Shown one piece after another: positions 1 through 13,976 of a stretch of DNA of 64,000 nucleotides. This DNA comes from Bacteroidales bacterium. GTDB lineage: Bacteria; Bacteroidota; Bacteroidia; Bacteroidales; F082. Position 1 is the stretch's first letter. Each line of letters starts with the position of its first letter. Below the pieces are notes generated by a model. It saw only the letters and a list, made by a program, of their open reading frames with translations, was not told where the DNA came from and did no database searches. The translations under genes and the position numbers were made by a program. The stretch lies in contig JAFYIE010000023.1 in NCBI GenBank assembly GCA_017538795.1, positions 46,883-110,882 of the forward strand, given 5' to 3'.

Positions 1-45
1 TTCGTGACAATAAGCGGGAAGACACAGAAGTTGATTGTTAAATAG
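1..45 (+). CDS. C-terminal end of a secreted protein (partial, probable type IX sorting tail)
   Basis: Only the last 14 codons are in the window, read in frame 1 and ending at TAG 43-45. They encode FVTISGKTQKLIVK. This resembles the end of a type A T9SS sorting domain, which usually closes with a short beta-strand and a Lys-Leu/Ile-Ile/Val-Lys tail, as in the M28 peptidase at 19266-21197. The reading frame converges on the lipoprotein gene that ends at position 50. The start and the catalytic part lie outside the window, so nothing can be said about function. Confidence 0.5.
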   Translation, partial: FVTISGKTQKLIVK

Positions 46-49
46 CTTT

Positions 50-2431
50 TTACTTAACAAAATTCAAAATCTGTTCGCCGAGACCTATCTGGTATCCGCT
101 TTTTTCAAAAACCACCTTGTTTTCAGAATCGACAATTTGGAAACAAGGTGAATTTTTTATAGTATCAAAAGTAGTGGCATCAGCGACGCTAAATTCGATA
201 TTTTCAGGCAACTCGTTGAAATTCTTTAATTTAAAATTGGAGAAATCATCTTCATTTTTAAAATAGAAGGTCATCACTCCGCCCCACTTCTCGAATTGTT
301 CTTTTAAAATTGAAATTTCCTGCATGGCGTGGGTGGTAGGCTCGCTGCCACCGTCGAGATAGGCCACAATGCGTAATTGTGACAACACATTTTGAGACGT
401 TTCAGGAGATGTTTCTACGGCAGGTTTCCGCATAATCATTTTCACCGTTGTCGGCTTGCCGCTCTCAATACAGAAGAATGCCAGACGGTTGAGTACGATG
501 CCGTCGGCAAGACGCGGACCGTAACTCAATGCGTAATATCCTGCATCGAGCGTGATGCCGCCGTCCGCCATCATCTGCGACAACGTCATGCCCACGTCCA
601 TTCCCGGGTCCATGGCATCGTATGCGAGGAGGTCAAAAGTGTTGCCGTTGAATTTCTTTATTGAGAAATGGGTGTAATAACGAGGATCGTCGGTGCCATG
701 ATAATCAATCACCAAGGTGCCAGGTTTTTGAGACGTTTCAGAAAACGTCTCTACAGGGTCAAAAACTAAATCAATCCATTGATTATCAAAATATTGCACC
801 TTACCAGTAACTGGATCAATTCGTGATATGATTCCTTTGGATCGTGCCAAAGCCACGAAGAAAATATCGCGGGAATGCGAGTCGGCATGACGTGATCGCA
901 GCACACCAGCCGGTGAAATCGAGGTTCTGCTTTCGACTATGGCATCATTGACTGAAATGCTGTCGCTAACCCATTTTACCAAATCCGCGACATTATCTGG
1001 CAGAGACGTTTCGTGGAACGTTTTTACAAACGGCCGCAGCATCTCATTGGAGACACGAGGATTTAGCATATCGTTATCAAGACAATCTTTCAAAACATCA
1101 ATTGAAACGTCACGCAAATCCTTGTCTGTCAGGTTATGAAGAAGAGTGTATGCCTCCTCCTCCCTATTCAAACCTCTCGCACAATCTATGAAATCCTTGA
1201 TTGTCTGATAGTTACCCCATGTCTTCGCCATGATTTCCTTGTCGTAATCGCCTTCGTTTTGGGCGGCGACGCATTGCGCAATGTAAGCGTTTCTGATTGA
1301 ATCTTCTACAACCAGACGACGATTGTTTTCGGCACGCATTTCGACGGAAACGTTGGGGATGCATGCATTTTCCGCAGGCGGGACGATGTCGTAATCAAAC
1401 GATTCGACGTCCGTAGAGACGCACGGCCGTGCGTCTCTACATAACGTTATTGTTATAGAATCCACAGAACCGATTTTCAGCACCTCGTAGCCAAAATTTC
1501 CGTCTTTCGAGGCGTAGACCATCATGCTACCCAATCCTGCCGTCAACCATGTATTTCCTTCATTATCAGTGTATTTTGTTGCAACGGTATGATATTCCGA
1601 ATAGTTGTAAATTTTGAAATCGACGCGCGCATCAGGAACAGTATTGCCATATCTGTCAACGACAGTCACATTGAGTTTTGCTGTCTCGGCGTAGTTGTCG
1701 ATGACGTTGATTTCTGTAAAATAAGGTGTTTTGCTTATCACTTCTTCGGGACCGTCATAATCGCCGAAAACGCGGGTATGCACTAACAATGCGCGTGATG
1801 CAGGAGCGTTAAACCAGCCGAGGTCGAGCACTGGCTCTGGCTCGCATGCACCAAGGAAATGCCATTTGCCGTCGACCCAAGCCTCCACCCAGGCGTGGTT
1901 GTCGTCACAGTGAGCCCAACGCGGGACGTATACCTGGCGGGCTGGGATGCATACGGTGCGTAACGCTGAAACCAGCAGCGTCGACTCCTCGCCACAACGT
2001 CCCCACGAGGTTTTGATGGTCGCCATCGGGGCACTGGTTCTGGAATCGGAGCCTTTGTAGTTCACCTTCTCGTGGCACCAGTGGTTGACTTCCAACACTG
2101 CATCGTACATCGACAAATCCTTGACCCTGTCGCGCAATTCCTCATAATATGCCATTCGAAAATCGTCAAGATTCTCGTTGTTCACTCGAATTGGCAGCAC
2201 GAAATGCTTGAACTCGCGCTCAGGAACACGCTTTCCCCAAGGCAAATCTTTCTTTGCCTTGAGAGAAGTTTGGATATTCTGCATAAAATAATCCTGACTG
2301 TATTCAGTGCGATCGCATAACAGCATCGAAGCATCAAGAAAAGCAAACGCCTCCTGCTCTTTTCGTGAATTATTATTTGAACATGAAACTGCAAATAATG
2401 CAATAGCAATAAAAAGGAATAGTTTTTTCAT
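50..2431 (-). CDS. Transglutaminase-like lipoprotein
   Basis: 793 residues. A signal peptide with lipobox AVSC (Cys17) predicts a lipid-anchored envelope protein. Residues about 110-200 form a transglutaminase-like core: GRCGEES with the likely nucleophile Cys146, then CDDNHAWVEAW with the likely His179. The third catalytic residue is not certain. The region after about 250 looks like a carboxypeptidase-regulatory-like beta domain (VTVVDRYGNTVPDARVDF), and the C-terminus resembles a thioredoxin-like segment. Such proteins may cleave or cross-link proteins, or act as peptidases; the substrate is unknown. Four short palindromic repeats lie in frame in the coding sequence (residues about 331-340, 469-477, 560-568 and 672-681), giving related peptides such as VETFSETSQK and CVSTDV. 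No partner gene is evident. Confidence 0.8.
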   Translation of the reverse strand: MKKLFLFIAIALFAVSCSNNNSRKEQEAFAFLDASMLLCDRTEYSQDYFMQNIQTSLKAKKDLPWGKRVPEREFKHFVLPIRVNNENLDDFRMAYYEELRDRVKDLSMYDAVLEVNHWCHEKVNYKGSDSRTSAPMATIKTSWGRCGEESTLLVSALRTVCIPARQVYVPRWAHCDDNHAWVEAWVDGKWHFLGACEPEPVLDLGWFNAPASRALLVHTRVFGDYDGPEEVISKTPYFTEINVIDNYAETAKLNVTVVDRYGNTVPDARVDFKIYNYSEYHTVATKYTDNEGNTWLTAGLGSMMVYASKDGNFGYEVLKIGSVDSITITLCRDARPCVSTDVESFDYDIVPPAENACIPNVSVEMRAENNRRLVVEDSIRNAYIAQCVAAQNEGDYDKEIMAKTWGNYQTIKDFIDCARGLNREEEAYTLLHNLTDKDLRDVSIDVLKDCLDNDMLNPRVSNEMLRPFVKTFHETSLPDNVADLVKWVSDSISVNDAIVESRTSISPAGVLRSRHADSHSRDIFFVALARSKGIISRIDPVTGKVQYFDNQWIDLVFDPVETFSETSQKPGTLVIDYHGTDDPRYYTHFSIKKFNGNTFDLLAYDAMDPGMDVGMTLSQMMADGGITLDAGYYALSYGPRLADGIVLNRLAFFCIESGKPTTVKMIMRKPAVETSPETSQNVLSQLRIVAYLDGGSEPTTHAMQEISILKEQFEKWGGVMTFYFKNEDDFSNFKLKNFNELPENIEFSVADATTFDTIKNSPCFQIVDSENKVVFEKSGYQIGLGEQILNFVK
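391..417. repeat. Palindromic repeat copy 1 inside a CDS
   Basis: TTTGAGACGTTTC followed by an imperfect inverted copy ending GTTTCTAC. It encodes VETSPETSQ on the minus strand. It belongs to the same family as the copies at 726-754, 1002-1027 and 1413-1440. Confidence 0.7.
726..754. repeat. Palindromic repeat copy 2 inside a CDS
   Basis: TTTTGAGACGTTTC with the inverted arm AACGTCTCTAC. It encodes VETFSETSQ on the minus strand and is nearly the same as copy 1 at 391-417. Confidence 0.75.
1002..1027. repeat. Palindromic repeat copy 3 inside a CDS
   Basis: AGAGACGTTTC with the inverted arm GAACGTTTTTAC. It encodes VKTFHETSL on the minus strand. It is more diverged than the other copies but keeps the spacing and arms. 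Confidence 0.65.
1413..1440. repeat. Perfect 28-bp palindrome inside a CDS
   Basis: The left arm is GTAGAGACGCACGG and the right arm is its exact reverse complement, so all 28 bases are palindromic. It encodes residues about 331-340 (DARPCVSTDV) of the transglutaminase-like lipoprotein. A related, slightly decayed copy is in cutC at 14556-14583. Confidence 0.85.
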
Positions 2432-2452
2432 AATGAAATGTTTTTTGTTATT

Positions 2453-2525
2453 CGTCTTTAGTCATCATTTTTCGGCTGCCACCTTCCTTCGGAAGCTGAA
2501 GGCCTTCAAAATTGATGACTAAAGA
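2453..2525. repeat. Intergenic imperfect palindrome (TAGTCATCA family)
   Basis: GTCTTTAGTCATCA near the left end is answered by TTGATGACTAAAGAC near the right end. The first 30 bases (2453-2482) match 14984-15013 on the opposite strand at 28 of 30 positions. It lies between the ATP-grasp gene and the transglutaminase-like gene and could form a hairpin in the transcript. Confidence 0.75.
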
Positions 2526-2564
2526 CTCTTAATTATTAGTTGTCAAAATGACAACTAATAACGG

Positions 2565-3716
2565 TTATTTTATAAATTCCGTTAAATCAGAATTCAATAT
2601 TTCTTGCAATTCAGCGCGATGCGCTTTGTCAGTCTTCACGAACAAAAATCCCCACACGCTCATTGCCGGGTTCATAATGTCACGAGTCTCTACTACGCCG
2701 TGAAAATGTTTCTTAATCTTCTCAAAATCAATAGCTTTCGTGGTCTCGTAAGGCTTGTCGAGCACGATGAAACTGAACACATCGTCTTCGATGCCATTCC
2801 ACATTGTGTCGTAGTCAGGATGGATGCCTTCGAAATAGCATTGCACTGGCAGCAAACCGCAGGTGTGGCGTGTCAAATCGTTCAAGCACATGCCGGCAAA
2901 ACGCAATGGATTGACCTCAATCGGGATGGCCTTACCAGTGTTCTTGTCTACACGGAACTCCACATGCATCGGGAAGTTGCGAAGATTCAAAACGCCGTTC
3001 AAGTCAATGAGAAACTGATTGAACGGACCGTAGTTCTTCTCAAAAATCTCCTTGCTCATGCAGTAAAGTCGGTCGCTGACGTCGGTTTCTGATTTGAAGA
3101 TATGATGGAAAATATTTATAATATTAGGTTTTCCGTCTTTGTCAAAATATGCGTCAACGGCATATTCCTCGCCTTGGATGAAGTCCTCGAGCACGAACTT
3201 TCCGCTCTTAACCACAGTCTCAGGAAACACAGCACATTGCTTGGCGAAGTTCTTGTCGATGTCGTCCAAAGCGGCATTCCATTCCTCTTTACTACGAACG
3301 ATGTAAACGCCCACGCTGAGGAATCCGACTGCCGGTTTTATCACCAACGGCAACGGCAGCTCATCAGGATTGAGCGAGCGCAACTCGTTCATTTCCACTT
3401 CTTTATAATAGAAATCAGGGAAAATCTTGGCACAGATCTTACGGAATTCAGCCTTGTCTTTCACAATCTTCACCTTCTCAATGAGCTCCGAGCCAGCGAG
3501 ATGCGGATAGAGCCAAACGAGGGCGTTTTCCGACACGGCGTAAAGCTTGCCGCTCTGCTGATATTGCTCAACAAACTCCTTGTCGCCAACCAGATTAAGA
3601 CGATGTCCTCGCTGAACTAAAAGCTCAGACATTTCATTTCTTAAAACTGCTATCTGACTTTTCTCAAGATAGTCCACTAACGGAGCTGAAACATATGGTT
3701 TTTCAAGTATAATCAT
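2565..3716 (-). CDS. ATP-grasp domain enzyme
   Basis: 383 residues. The fold is ATP-grasp: VIKPAVGFLSVGVYIV (nucleotide-binding lid, residues about 155-170), then VLEDFIQGEEYAVDAYF, and finally HVEFRV...IPIEVNPLRFAG, which carries the metal and ATP ligands. The family ligates a carboxylate to an amine or thiol with ATP. The substrate cannot be read from the sequence. The overall layout resembles carbamoyl-phosphate-synthase-like or peptide-ligase ATP-grasp proteins. It lies downstream of purA on the same strand, separated by 139 bases that contain a dispersed repeat, so co-transcription is possible but not assured. Confidence 0.8.
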   Translation of the reverse strand: MIILEKPYVSAPLVDYLEKSQIAVLRNEMSELLVQRGHRLNLVGDKEFVEQYQQSGKLYAVSENALVWLYPHLAGSELIEKVKIVKDKAEFRKICAKIFPDFYYKEVEMNELRSLNPDELPLPLVIKPAVGFLSVGVYIVRSKEEWNAALDDIDKNFAKQCAVFPETVVKSGKFVLEDFIQGEEYAVDAYFDKDGKPNIINIFHHIFKSETDVSDRLYCMSKEIFEKNYGPFNQFLIDLNGVLNLRNFPMHVEFRVDKNTGKAIPIEVNPLRFAGMCLNDLTRHTCGLLPVQCYFEGIHPDYDTMWNGIEDDVFSFIVLDKPYETTKAIDFEKIKKHFHGVVETRDIMNPAMSVWGFLFVKTDKAHRAELQEILNSDLTEFIK

Positions 3717-3740
3717 AATTTTATCTCTTTATTTTTATAT

Positions 3741-3838
3741 GTTACTTTTCCCTTGATAGAAAAGTAACCAAAAGATCAAGCGCCATCCGAAGCTCGAACC
3801 GCCGTCTGGCGCTGGCCACCGCACCGCGAAGCGAGTCG
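3741..3838. repeat. Dispersed intergenic repeat, copy A
   Basis: About 95 bases beginning GTTACTTTTCCCTTGATAG with its inverted arm AAAAGTAAC, followed by AGATCAAGCGCCATCCGAAG and a GC-rich tail. A near-identical copy is at 22857-22953. Both copies lie about 20 bases past the stop codon of a minus-strand gene (purA here, the gldA-like gene there). Confidence 0.85.
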
Positions 3839-3855
3839 GGAAAGAATCGTAAAAA

Positions 3856-7396
<3,541 letters not shown>

Positions 7397-7545
7397 AACC
7401 CCTAGTTTTAAATGCTCGTTCAAAGGTGCAAATTTATAAAGGATTTTCAAGAAATACAAGGGATTTTTTGATTTTTTCAACAAAAAAATAAGGGCGAATC
7501 TAGATTCGCCCTTACTAAGGTCTAACGTCTAAAGACTAAAGTCTC

Positions 7546-8644
<1,099 letters not shown>

Positions 8645-8771
8645 CAAAATTCAATAAAAATTTTCAAAAATAAATTTTTCCTTAAATATCGAGAAATTTT
8701 GTAATTTTGCCAAACTTATTATTTAACTTGGAATAGATTGTTTTTTTAGGAAATAAGTAGTTTTTGGGAGA

Positions 8772-10559
8772 ATGGATAAGATTAGAAATTTTTGCATCAT
8801 AGCTCATATTGACCACGGCAAAAGCACCTTGGCGGATAGATTGATTGAGATTACTAACACCCTGACCAAGAAGGAGTTAGTTGATCAGGTTTTGGACGAT
8901 ATGGATCTGGAGCGCGAGCGTGGCATCACCATCAAGAGCCATGCTATTCAGATGAAATATGAGCACGAAGGTGAAGTTTATACCTTAAATCTAATCGACA
9001 CCCCCGGCCACGTCGACTTCTCGTATGAAGTTTCACGTTCCATCGCCGCTTGCGAAGGCGCTTTGTTGGTCGTCGACGCATCGCAAGGCATTCAGGCTCA
9101 GACTATTAGCAACCTTTACATGGCCATCGACCACGATTTGGAGGTTATTCCTATTTTAAACAAGATCGACATGGAAAGCGCGCAACCCGAGAAGGTTGAG
9201 GACCAGATTGTCGACCTCATCGGCTGCGATCGTGAAGATATTTTACGCTGCTCGGCGCGTACAGGCTTCGGTGTTCCGGAGATTTTGGAGGCCATCGTCA
9301 AGCGCATCCCAGCTCCGAAAGGCGACCCTAACGCACCGCTCCAAGCTTTGATTTTCGACTCTGTTTTCAACTCGTTCCGTGGCATCATCGCTTATTTCCG
9401 CATCATGAACGGCACCATCCGAACCGGCGAAAACGTCAAGTTTTTCAATACCGGCATGGAATACGACGCCGATGAGATCGGAGTTTTGCAGATGAAACAG
9501 GTGCCTAAGAAAGAACTGTCGGCCGGCAACGTGGGATATATCATTTCAGGTATAAAATCATCGAAAGAGGTGAAAGTCGGAGACACCATCACATCGGTCG
9601 AGAACCCTTGCGACAAGCCTATTGCAGGCTTCGAGAATGTGAAGCCTATGGTTTTCGCGGGCGTCTACCCTGTCGATGCCGACGACTACGAGGAACTTAG
9701 GAGTTCGTTGGAGAAGCTGCAACTCAACGACGCCTCGTTGGTTTGGGAGCCGGAGTCGTCAGCAGCCCTCGGTTTCGGATTCCGCTGCGGTTTCTTGGGA
9801 TTGCTTCACATGGAAATCATCCAAGAGCGCCTCGACCGCGAGTTCAACATGGACGTCATCACCACGGTGCCTAACGTATCGTTTAAAGCGTATCTCACCG
9901 ACGGCAGCGTCGTTGACGTGCACAACCCGAGCGGCATGCCTGATGTTACCAAACTCGACCACATCGACGAACCTTACATCTTGGCGCAGATCATCTCGCA
10001 AAACGAGTACGTCGGCTCCATCATGACACTCTGCATCGAGCGCCGCGGCATCTTGAAAAATCAGGTTTACCTCACCACCGACCGTGTAGAGCTGACTTTC
10101 GAGATGCCTTTGAGCGAAATAGTGTTCGACTTCTACGACAAACTCAAGTCAATATCAAGAGGTTACGCCTCTTTCGACTATCATATCTGTGGCTACAAGC
10201 CATCGAAGCTAGTGAAGTTGGACATCATGCTCAACGGCGACACTGTCGATGCCCTCTCAACCTTGATTTTCGTCGACCACGCCTACTCTTTCGGCCGCCG
10301 CATGTGCGAGAAACTCAAGGAGTTGATACCAAGACAGCAGTTCGACATCGCAATCCAGGCCGCAATTGGTGCTAAAATCATCGCCCGCGAGACCGTGCGC
10401 CAGGTTCGTAAGGACGTCACCGCAAAATGTTACGGCGGCGATATCTCGCGTAAGCGCAAACTCCTTGAAAAACAGAAGGAAGGAAAGAAACGTATGAGGC
10501 AAATTGGCAACGTGGAAGTGCCACAATCAGCGTTCCTCGCTGTTCTAAAACTTGATTAA
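8772..10559 (+). CDS. lepA: Elongation factor 4 (LepA)
   Basis: 595 residues, full length. It has the GTPase motifs [14 protein letters not shown] (P-loop), ERGITIKSH (switch I), DTPGHVDF (G3) and NKID (G4), plus the LepA C-terminal domain ([36 protein letters not shown]). EF4 acts on stalled ribosomes. A -7 box TAATTTTG at 8702-8709 lies upstream, and gapA is divergent. The downstream acyltransferase gene begins 13 bases after the stop, so it is probably co-transcribed. Confidence 0.97.
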   Translation: MDKIRNFCIIAHIDHGKSTLADRLIEITNTLTKKELVDQVLDDMDLERERGITIKSHAIQMKYEHEGEVYTLNLIDTPGHVDFSYEVSRSIAACEGALLVVDASQGIQAQTISNLYMAIDHDLEVIPILNKIDMESAQPEKVEDQIVDLIGCDREDILRCSARTGFGVPEILEAIVKRIPAPKGDPNAPLQALIFDSVFNSFRGIIAYFRIMNGTIRTGENVKFFNTGMEYDADEIGVLQMKQVPKKELSAGNVGYIISGIKSSKEVKVGDTITSVENPCDKPIAGFENVKPMVFAGVYPVDADDYEELRSSLEKLQLNDASLVWEPESSAALGFGFRCGFLGLLHMEIIQERLDREFNMDVITTVPNVSFKAYLTDGSVVDVHNPSGMPDVTKLDHIDEPYILAQIISQNEYVGSIMTLCIERRGILKNQVYLTTDRVELTFEMPLSEIVFDFYDKLKSISRGYASFDYHICGYKPSKLVKLDIMLNGDTVDALSTLIFVDHAYSFGRRMCEKLKELIPRQQFDIAIQAAIGAKIIARETVRQVRKDVTAKCYGGDISRKRKLLEKQKEGKKRMRQIGNVEVPQSAFLAVLKLD

Positions 10560-10572
10560 CACTGATCCCGTC

Positions 10573-11682
10573 ATGGCGACTGATCTATTATCGCTAAACG
10601 TTGACTACAGCAAGCGTGTTTTCGGTCTCGACCTGATGCGCGCCATCGCGATAATCAACGTGGTGATAGTGCATGCCAGCTGGATGAACGTTTTTCCAAA
10701 GTATCCATGGATACCAATAATTCCTGGCGTCGAGCTGTTTTTCGTGCTCAGCGGTTTTCTCATCGGAACGATTTTACTCAAAACATATCTAAACGAAGAG
10801 CGGTTTGGCATCCGACAGATGGCGAGGTTTTGGAAACGCCGTTGGTTCCGCACCCTCCCGAATTATTATCTGATACTGATTTTCAACATCATCTTCGTGT
10901 ATTTCGGCATCATCCGCGAAGATTTCAGTCAGTTCAACTGGAAATTTTTCCTTTTCACGCAAAATCTATTCAGCGAATTCCACGGATTTTTCTGGGAATC
11001 GTGGAGCCTGACGATAGAGGAATGGTTTTACCTCTCCTTCCCTATCTTTTTGCTTTTCCTCAATATTTTTCTCAGAAAAAAACTCAAAAAAAAGCACATT
11101 TTTCTCACAAACATCATCGCTTACCTCTGTTTTTCGATCTTGATGAGGCTTTTTATCGGTTCAAAACTTGAAGTCAACGACGGTTTCTGGTACGACGTGA
11201 AGATTCACAAAGTAGTGATTTTCCACCTCGACGGCATAGCTTTAGGGCTGTTGGCGGCTTACATCAAACATTTTGCTCCAGATTTTTGGCACAAAAGCCG
11301 TAACATCACCTTTATTTTGGGGCTAATCATTTGTTTACTAATGCCTTACATGAATTGGAGCCCGACTGATTCTTCAACGATAATTTTCAAAATTTCGATA
11401 CAGAGTTTAGGCTGTTTTCTGCTTTTGCCACGTTTTGAAACCATAAAATCTGCGCCCAAAGCGCTAACAAAAGTCGTCACCCATATCAGCCTCATCTCCT
11501 ACTCGATGTATCTGATCAACCTGTCGATGGTGGCATCCGTCATCACCACAAACGTCGAAATCAGCGGCAAAGCAGAGGCAATTCTTTGGTACGCAGTCTA
11601 TTGGATTGCCGTGGTTTTGATTTCGACAATCATCTACAAATTCTACGAAAAGCCGATAATGGACTTACGCGATAAGATCTAA
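10573..11682 (+). CDS. Membrane acyltransferase (acyltransferase-3/OafA-like)
   Basis: 369 residues from ATG 10573; a TTG at 10552 is an alternative start. FGLDLMRAIAIINVVIVHAS and GVELFFVLSGFLIGTIL are the hallmarks of the acyltransferase-3 family, followed by about eight further membrane segments. WESWSLTIEEWFYLSFP is also typical. These proteins O-acylate surface sugars, lipids or secreted molecules at the inner membrane. The target is unknown. It follows lepA and ends with a 4-base convergent overlap with the beta-mannosidase gene. Confidence 0.85.
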   Translation: MATDLLSLNVDYSKRVFGLDLMRAIAIINVVIVHASWMNVFPKYPWIPIIPGVELFFVLSGFLIGTILLKTYLNEERFGIRQMARFWKRRWFRTLPNYYLILIFNIIFVYFGIIREDFSQFNWKFFLFTQNLFSEFHGFFWESWSLTIEEWFYLSFPIFLLFLNIFLRKKLKKKHIFLTNIIAYLCFSILMRLFIGSKLEVNDGFWYDVKIHKVVIFHLDGIALGLLAAYIKHFAPDFWHKSRNITFILGLIICLLMPYMNWSPTDSSTIIFKISIQSLGCFLLLPRFETIKSAPKALTKVVTHISLISYSMYLINLSMVASVITTNVEISGKAEAILWYAVYWIAVVLISTIIYKFYEKPIMDLRDKI

Positions 11683-13976
11683 TTCAGATATTTCGGATAA
11701 ACGAGATACTGGATTCTATCTGAAATAACTTCATCATTGTCAATCAATTGCATCTCGATATAAATCTTTTTCTTATCAAACTCTTTAACAAAATCATTCA
11801 CATCGAGTGAAAGATGAATGCAGCTATTTTCAGGAATTTGAACCTTTTCGGTATATGTTTTTAACAGATTTTTATCAAAATCGCGAACGTTGAGCAACAG
11901 ATTGGCGTTTATCTCACGATACAAGTCGCTGACGGCGTAAACTGTGAAGTTGCCATCGGTGGTTGGGAGCACACCTATTAATATAGGTGCGTAAAACTCT
12001 TTGAGTTTTTCATGCAAAATCTTTTTGTTTCCAGCGTAATCGATTGACGACCAAGATATTACAGGCCAAGCGTCGTTAAGTTGCCAGTATAGGGAGCCCC
12101 AGCTTCGCGGCTTCGCCGCTCGCTGGGCTTCGATGGCGAGGCCGATGCCGTAGGCTTGAGATAATTGACTGTAATAAACGTTACGGGTCCAATCGTCATT
12201 TTGACCGACCGCAGGGAGCGGAGAAATCTCATACAATTTGTCGGAGATTTCTCCATTTCGCTTCGCTTCAGTCGAAATGACGTAGAGTTCAATATGTTTT
12301 TGGATCAATTCCTCGCCGCGTGGGTGTTTCTGGTGTTTTGTCTCGATATTCGGGTAGGACTGATAGCCGAATTCGCTGTTGAAACGACCAACTTTTTCGA
12401 GGTACATCTCGTATGGCAGTTCGCCCCACCAGACGCCCCAATAATGGACATCGCCTTCGGTCAGACTCTGTGGTTTTCCCCAGCCGTTTTTCGGTGACGA
12501 TGGCCAATAGGAACGCGTACCATCATAAGTATCAACGACTTGGGAGAATATATCCACAAACAGAGTGTCCATTCCGCGTTTCATTTCAGCGTAATCGTCA
12601 TCGGTCCAGCCCATCGATTTTTGCCATCCCCAGTTGACATAGCCCTCGCTCACCTCATTGTTGCCGCACCACAGCGCCAGCGACGGATGATTCTGATAAT
12701 GAACAACTTGCTGAATAGCTTCTTCTTTCACATTGTTCAAGAACTCATCGGAATATGGGTAAGTTGTGCCGGCGAACATGAAATCCTGCCACACCATGAT
12801 GCCGAGGCTGTCGCAGATATCGAAGAAATAATCAGGCGGATAGATGCCGCCGCCCCAAACACGAAGCATGTTGAAATGAGCAGGCACACATTCGGCCAAC
12901 AACTTTTCAGTCTTTTCTCTCGACATCCAAGTCTCAATCATCTCCTCAGGAACGTAGTTGGCGCCCTTGATGTAAACTTTCTTGCCGTTCACCTTGAAAT
13001 ACATGGCACATCCGATGCTGTCGGGCTCTTCTATCAACTCTATGCTTCGAATTCCTGTAGTAACTTTCTTTGTATCAATAATTTTGTCATTTTTATAAAT
13101 ATTGATTTCAAATTCTGTCATTGTTTGTTCGCCCATCTCGTTAGGCCACCAAAGATCAGCATTTTTCAGCTCAAACGGAATCTTTACAAAGTTTTCCCCA
13201 GCCGAGAATACAGTCTGCTTCGCGATTTCGGTGCCATTATGCAGAACCACGAACTTCAGCTCCTGTTCACCATCACACGAAACTTCGATATTAGCTGACA
13301 TTACAGCATCGTTTCCGTTAAGATTTTCGGTAAGAATTGAGACATTTTCGACTTTAAAACCGCTCCAGCCAAGAAGTTCAACGTCTTTCCAGATGCCGAT
13401 GTTAAGATAACGAGGAGCCCAATCCCAACCGTTTTGGTAGGCGGCTTTTCGCATCACGGCATATTTCTCAGGAAAACGAAGTCGATATGTTTCAATAAGG
13501 CTATCTCGTTGAGTATCAAACGGATAAAAGCGTACTTTAAGCTCATTATCGCGTTTTTTTAGAAGACTTTTCACCTCTTTTTCATAATGGACGAACATGT
13601 TATCGGAATGCAAGATCTTCTCGCCATTTAACCAGACGTCAGCGTAAGTATCCAAACCATTGAAAATCAAGTCGATATTATCTTGATTCCAAACTTTATT
13701 ATCGACATCAAACTTCAAATAATAATCCCATTGATGCTGCGGAATCCATTGCAGTTGTTGCTCTTCGTCGCCTTCGCCATAAGGATGCGGAATGAGTCCT
13801 GCGGCATAGAGATCAGCATGCGCTTCAGATGGCAGATTCACCTGCAAATTGATGCCTAAGGTGTCGGTTTTAAGATTCCAGCCTTGATTCAAAGACTGGT
13901 AACTATAGTGTTTGCCAGAACATGCATATAGGGCACATAAGACAAATAGGACGCATATGAAGAATAACTTTTTCAT
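11679..13976 (-). CDS. Beta-mannosidase-like GH2 lipoprotein
   Basis: 765 residues with a lipobox (LYAC, Cys19). It has a sugar-binding jelly roll, an Ig-like domain and a TIM barrel in the GH2 order. WCGNNEVSEGY carries the acid/base Glu and FNSEFGYQSYP the nucleophile Glu. WGGGIYPPDYFFDICDSLG and LYWQLNDAWPV match mannosidases better than galactosidases. It would release terminal beta-mannose from glycans at the cell surface or in the periplasm. It is somewhat shorter than many family members (about 820-860). A palindromic repeat at 12241-12282 is in frame (residues about 566-579, VISTEAKRNGEISD). The gene overlaps cutC by 4 bases. Confidence 0.88.
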   Translation of the reverse strand: MKKLFFICVLFVLCALYACSGKHYSYQSLNQGWNLKTDTLGINLQVNLPSEAHADLYAAGLIPHPYGEGDEEQQLQWIPQHQWDYYLKFDVDNKVWNQDNIDLIFNGLDTYADVWLNGEKILHSDNMFVHYEKEVKSLLKKRDNELKVRFYPFDTQRDSLIETYRLRFPEKYAVMRKAAYQNGWDWAPRYLNIGIWKDVELLGWSGFKVENVSILTENLNGNDAVMSANIEVSCDGEQELKFVVLHNGTEIAKQTVFSAGENFVKIPFELKNADLWWPNEMGEQTMTEFEINIYKNDKIIDTKKVTTGIRSIELIEEPDSIGCAMYFKVNGKKVYIKGANYVPEEMIETWMSREKTEKLLAECVPAHFNMLRVWGGGIYPPDYFFDICDSLGIMVWQDFMFAGTTYPYSDEFLNNVKEEAIQQVVHYQNHPSLALWCGNNEVSEGYVNWGWQKSMGWTDDDYAEMKRGMDTLFVDIFSQVVDTYDGTRSYWPSSPKNGWGKPQSLTEGDVHYWGVWWGELPYEMYLEKVGRFNSEFGYQSYPNIETKHQKHPRGEELIQKHIELYVISTEAKRNGEISDKLYEISPLPAVGQNDDWTRNVYYSQLSQAYGIGLAIEAQRAAKPRSWGSLYWQLNDAWPVISWSSIDYAGNKKILHEKLKEFYAPILIGVLPTTDGNFTVYAVSDLYREINANLLLNVRDFDKNLLKTYTEKVQIPENSCIHLSLDVNDFVKEFDKKKIYIEMQLIDNDEVISDRIQYLVYPKYLN
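12241..12282. repeat. Repeat inside the beta-mannosidase CDS (GAGATTTCTCC family)
   Basis: GGAGATTTCTCCATTTCGC, then CTTCAGTCGAAATGACG. The core GGAGATTTCTCC...TTCNGTCGAAATGAC recurs in the intergenic copy at 23757-23791. The nearby GGAGAAATCTC at 12213-12223 is an inverted arm, so the two could pair. Confidence 0.7.
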
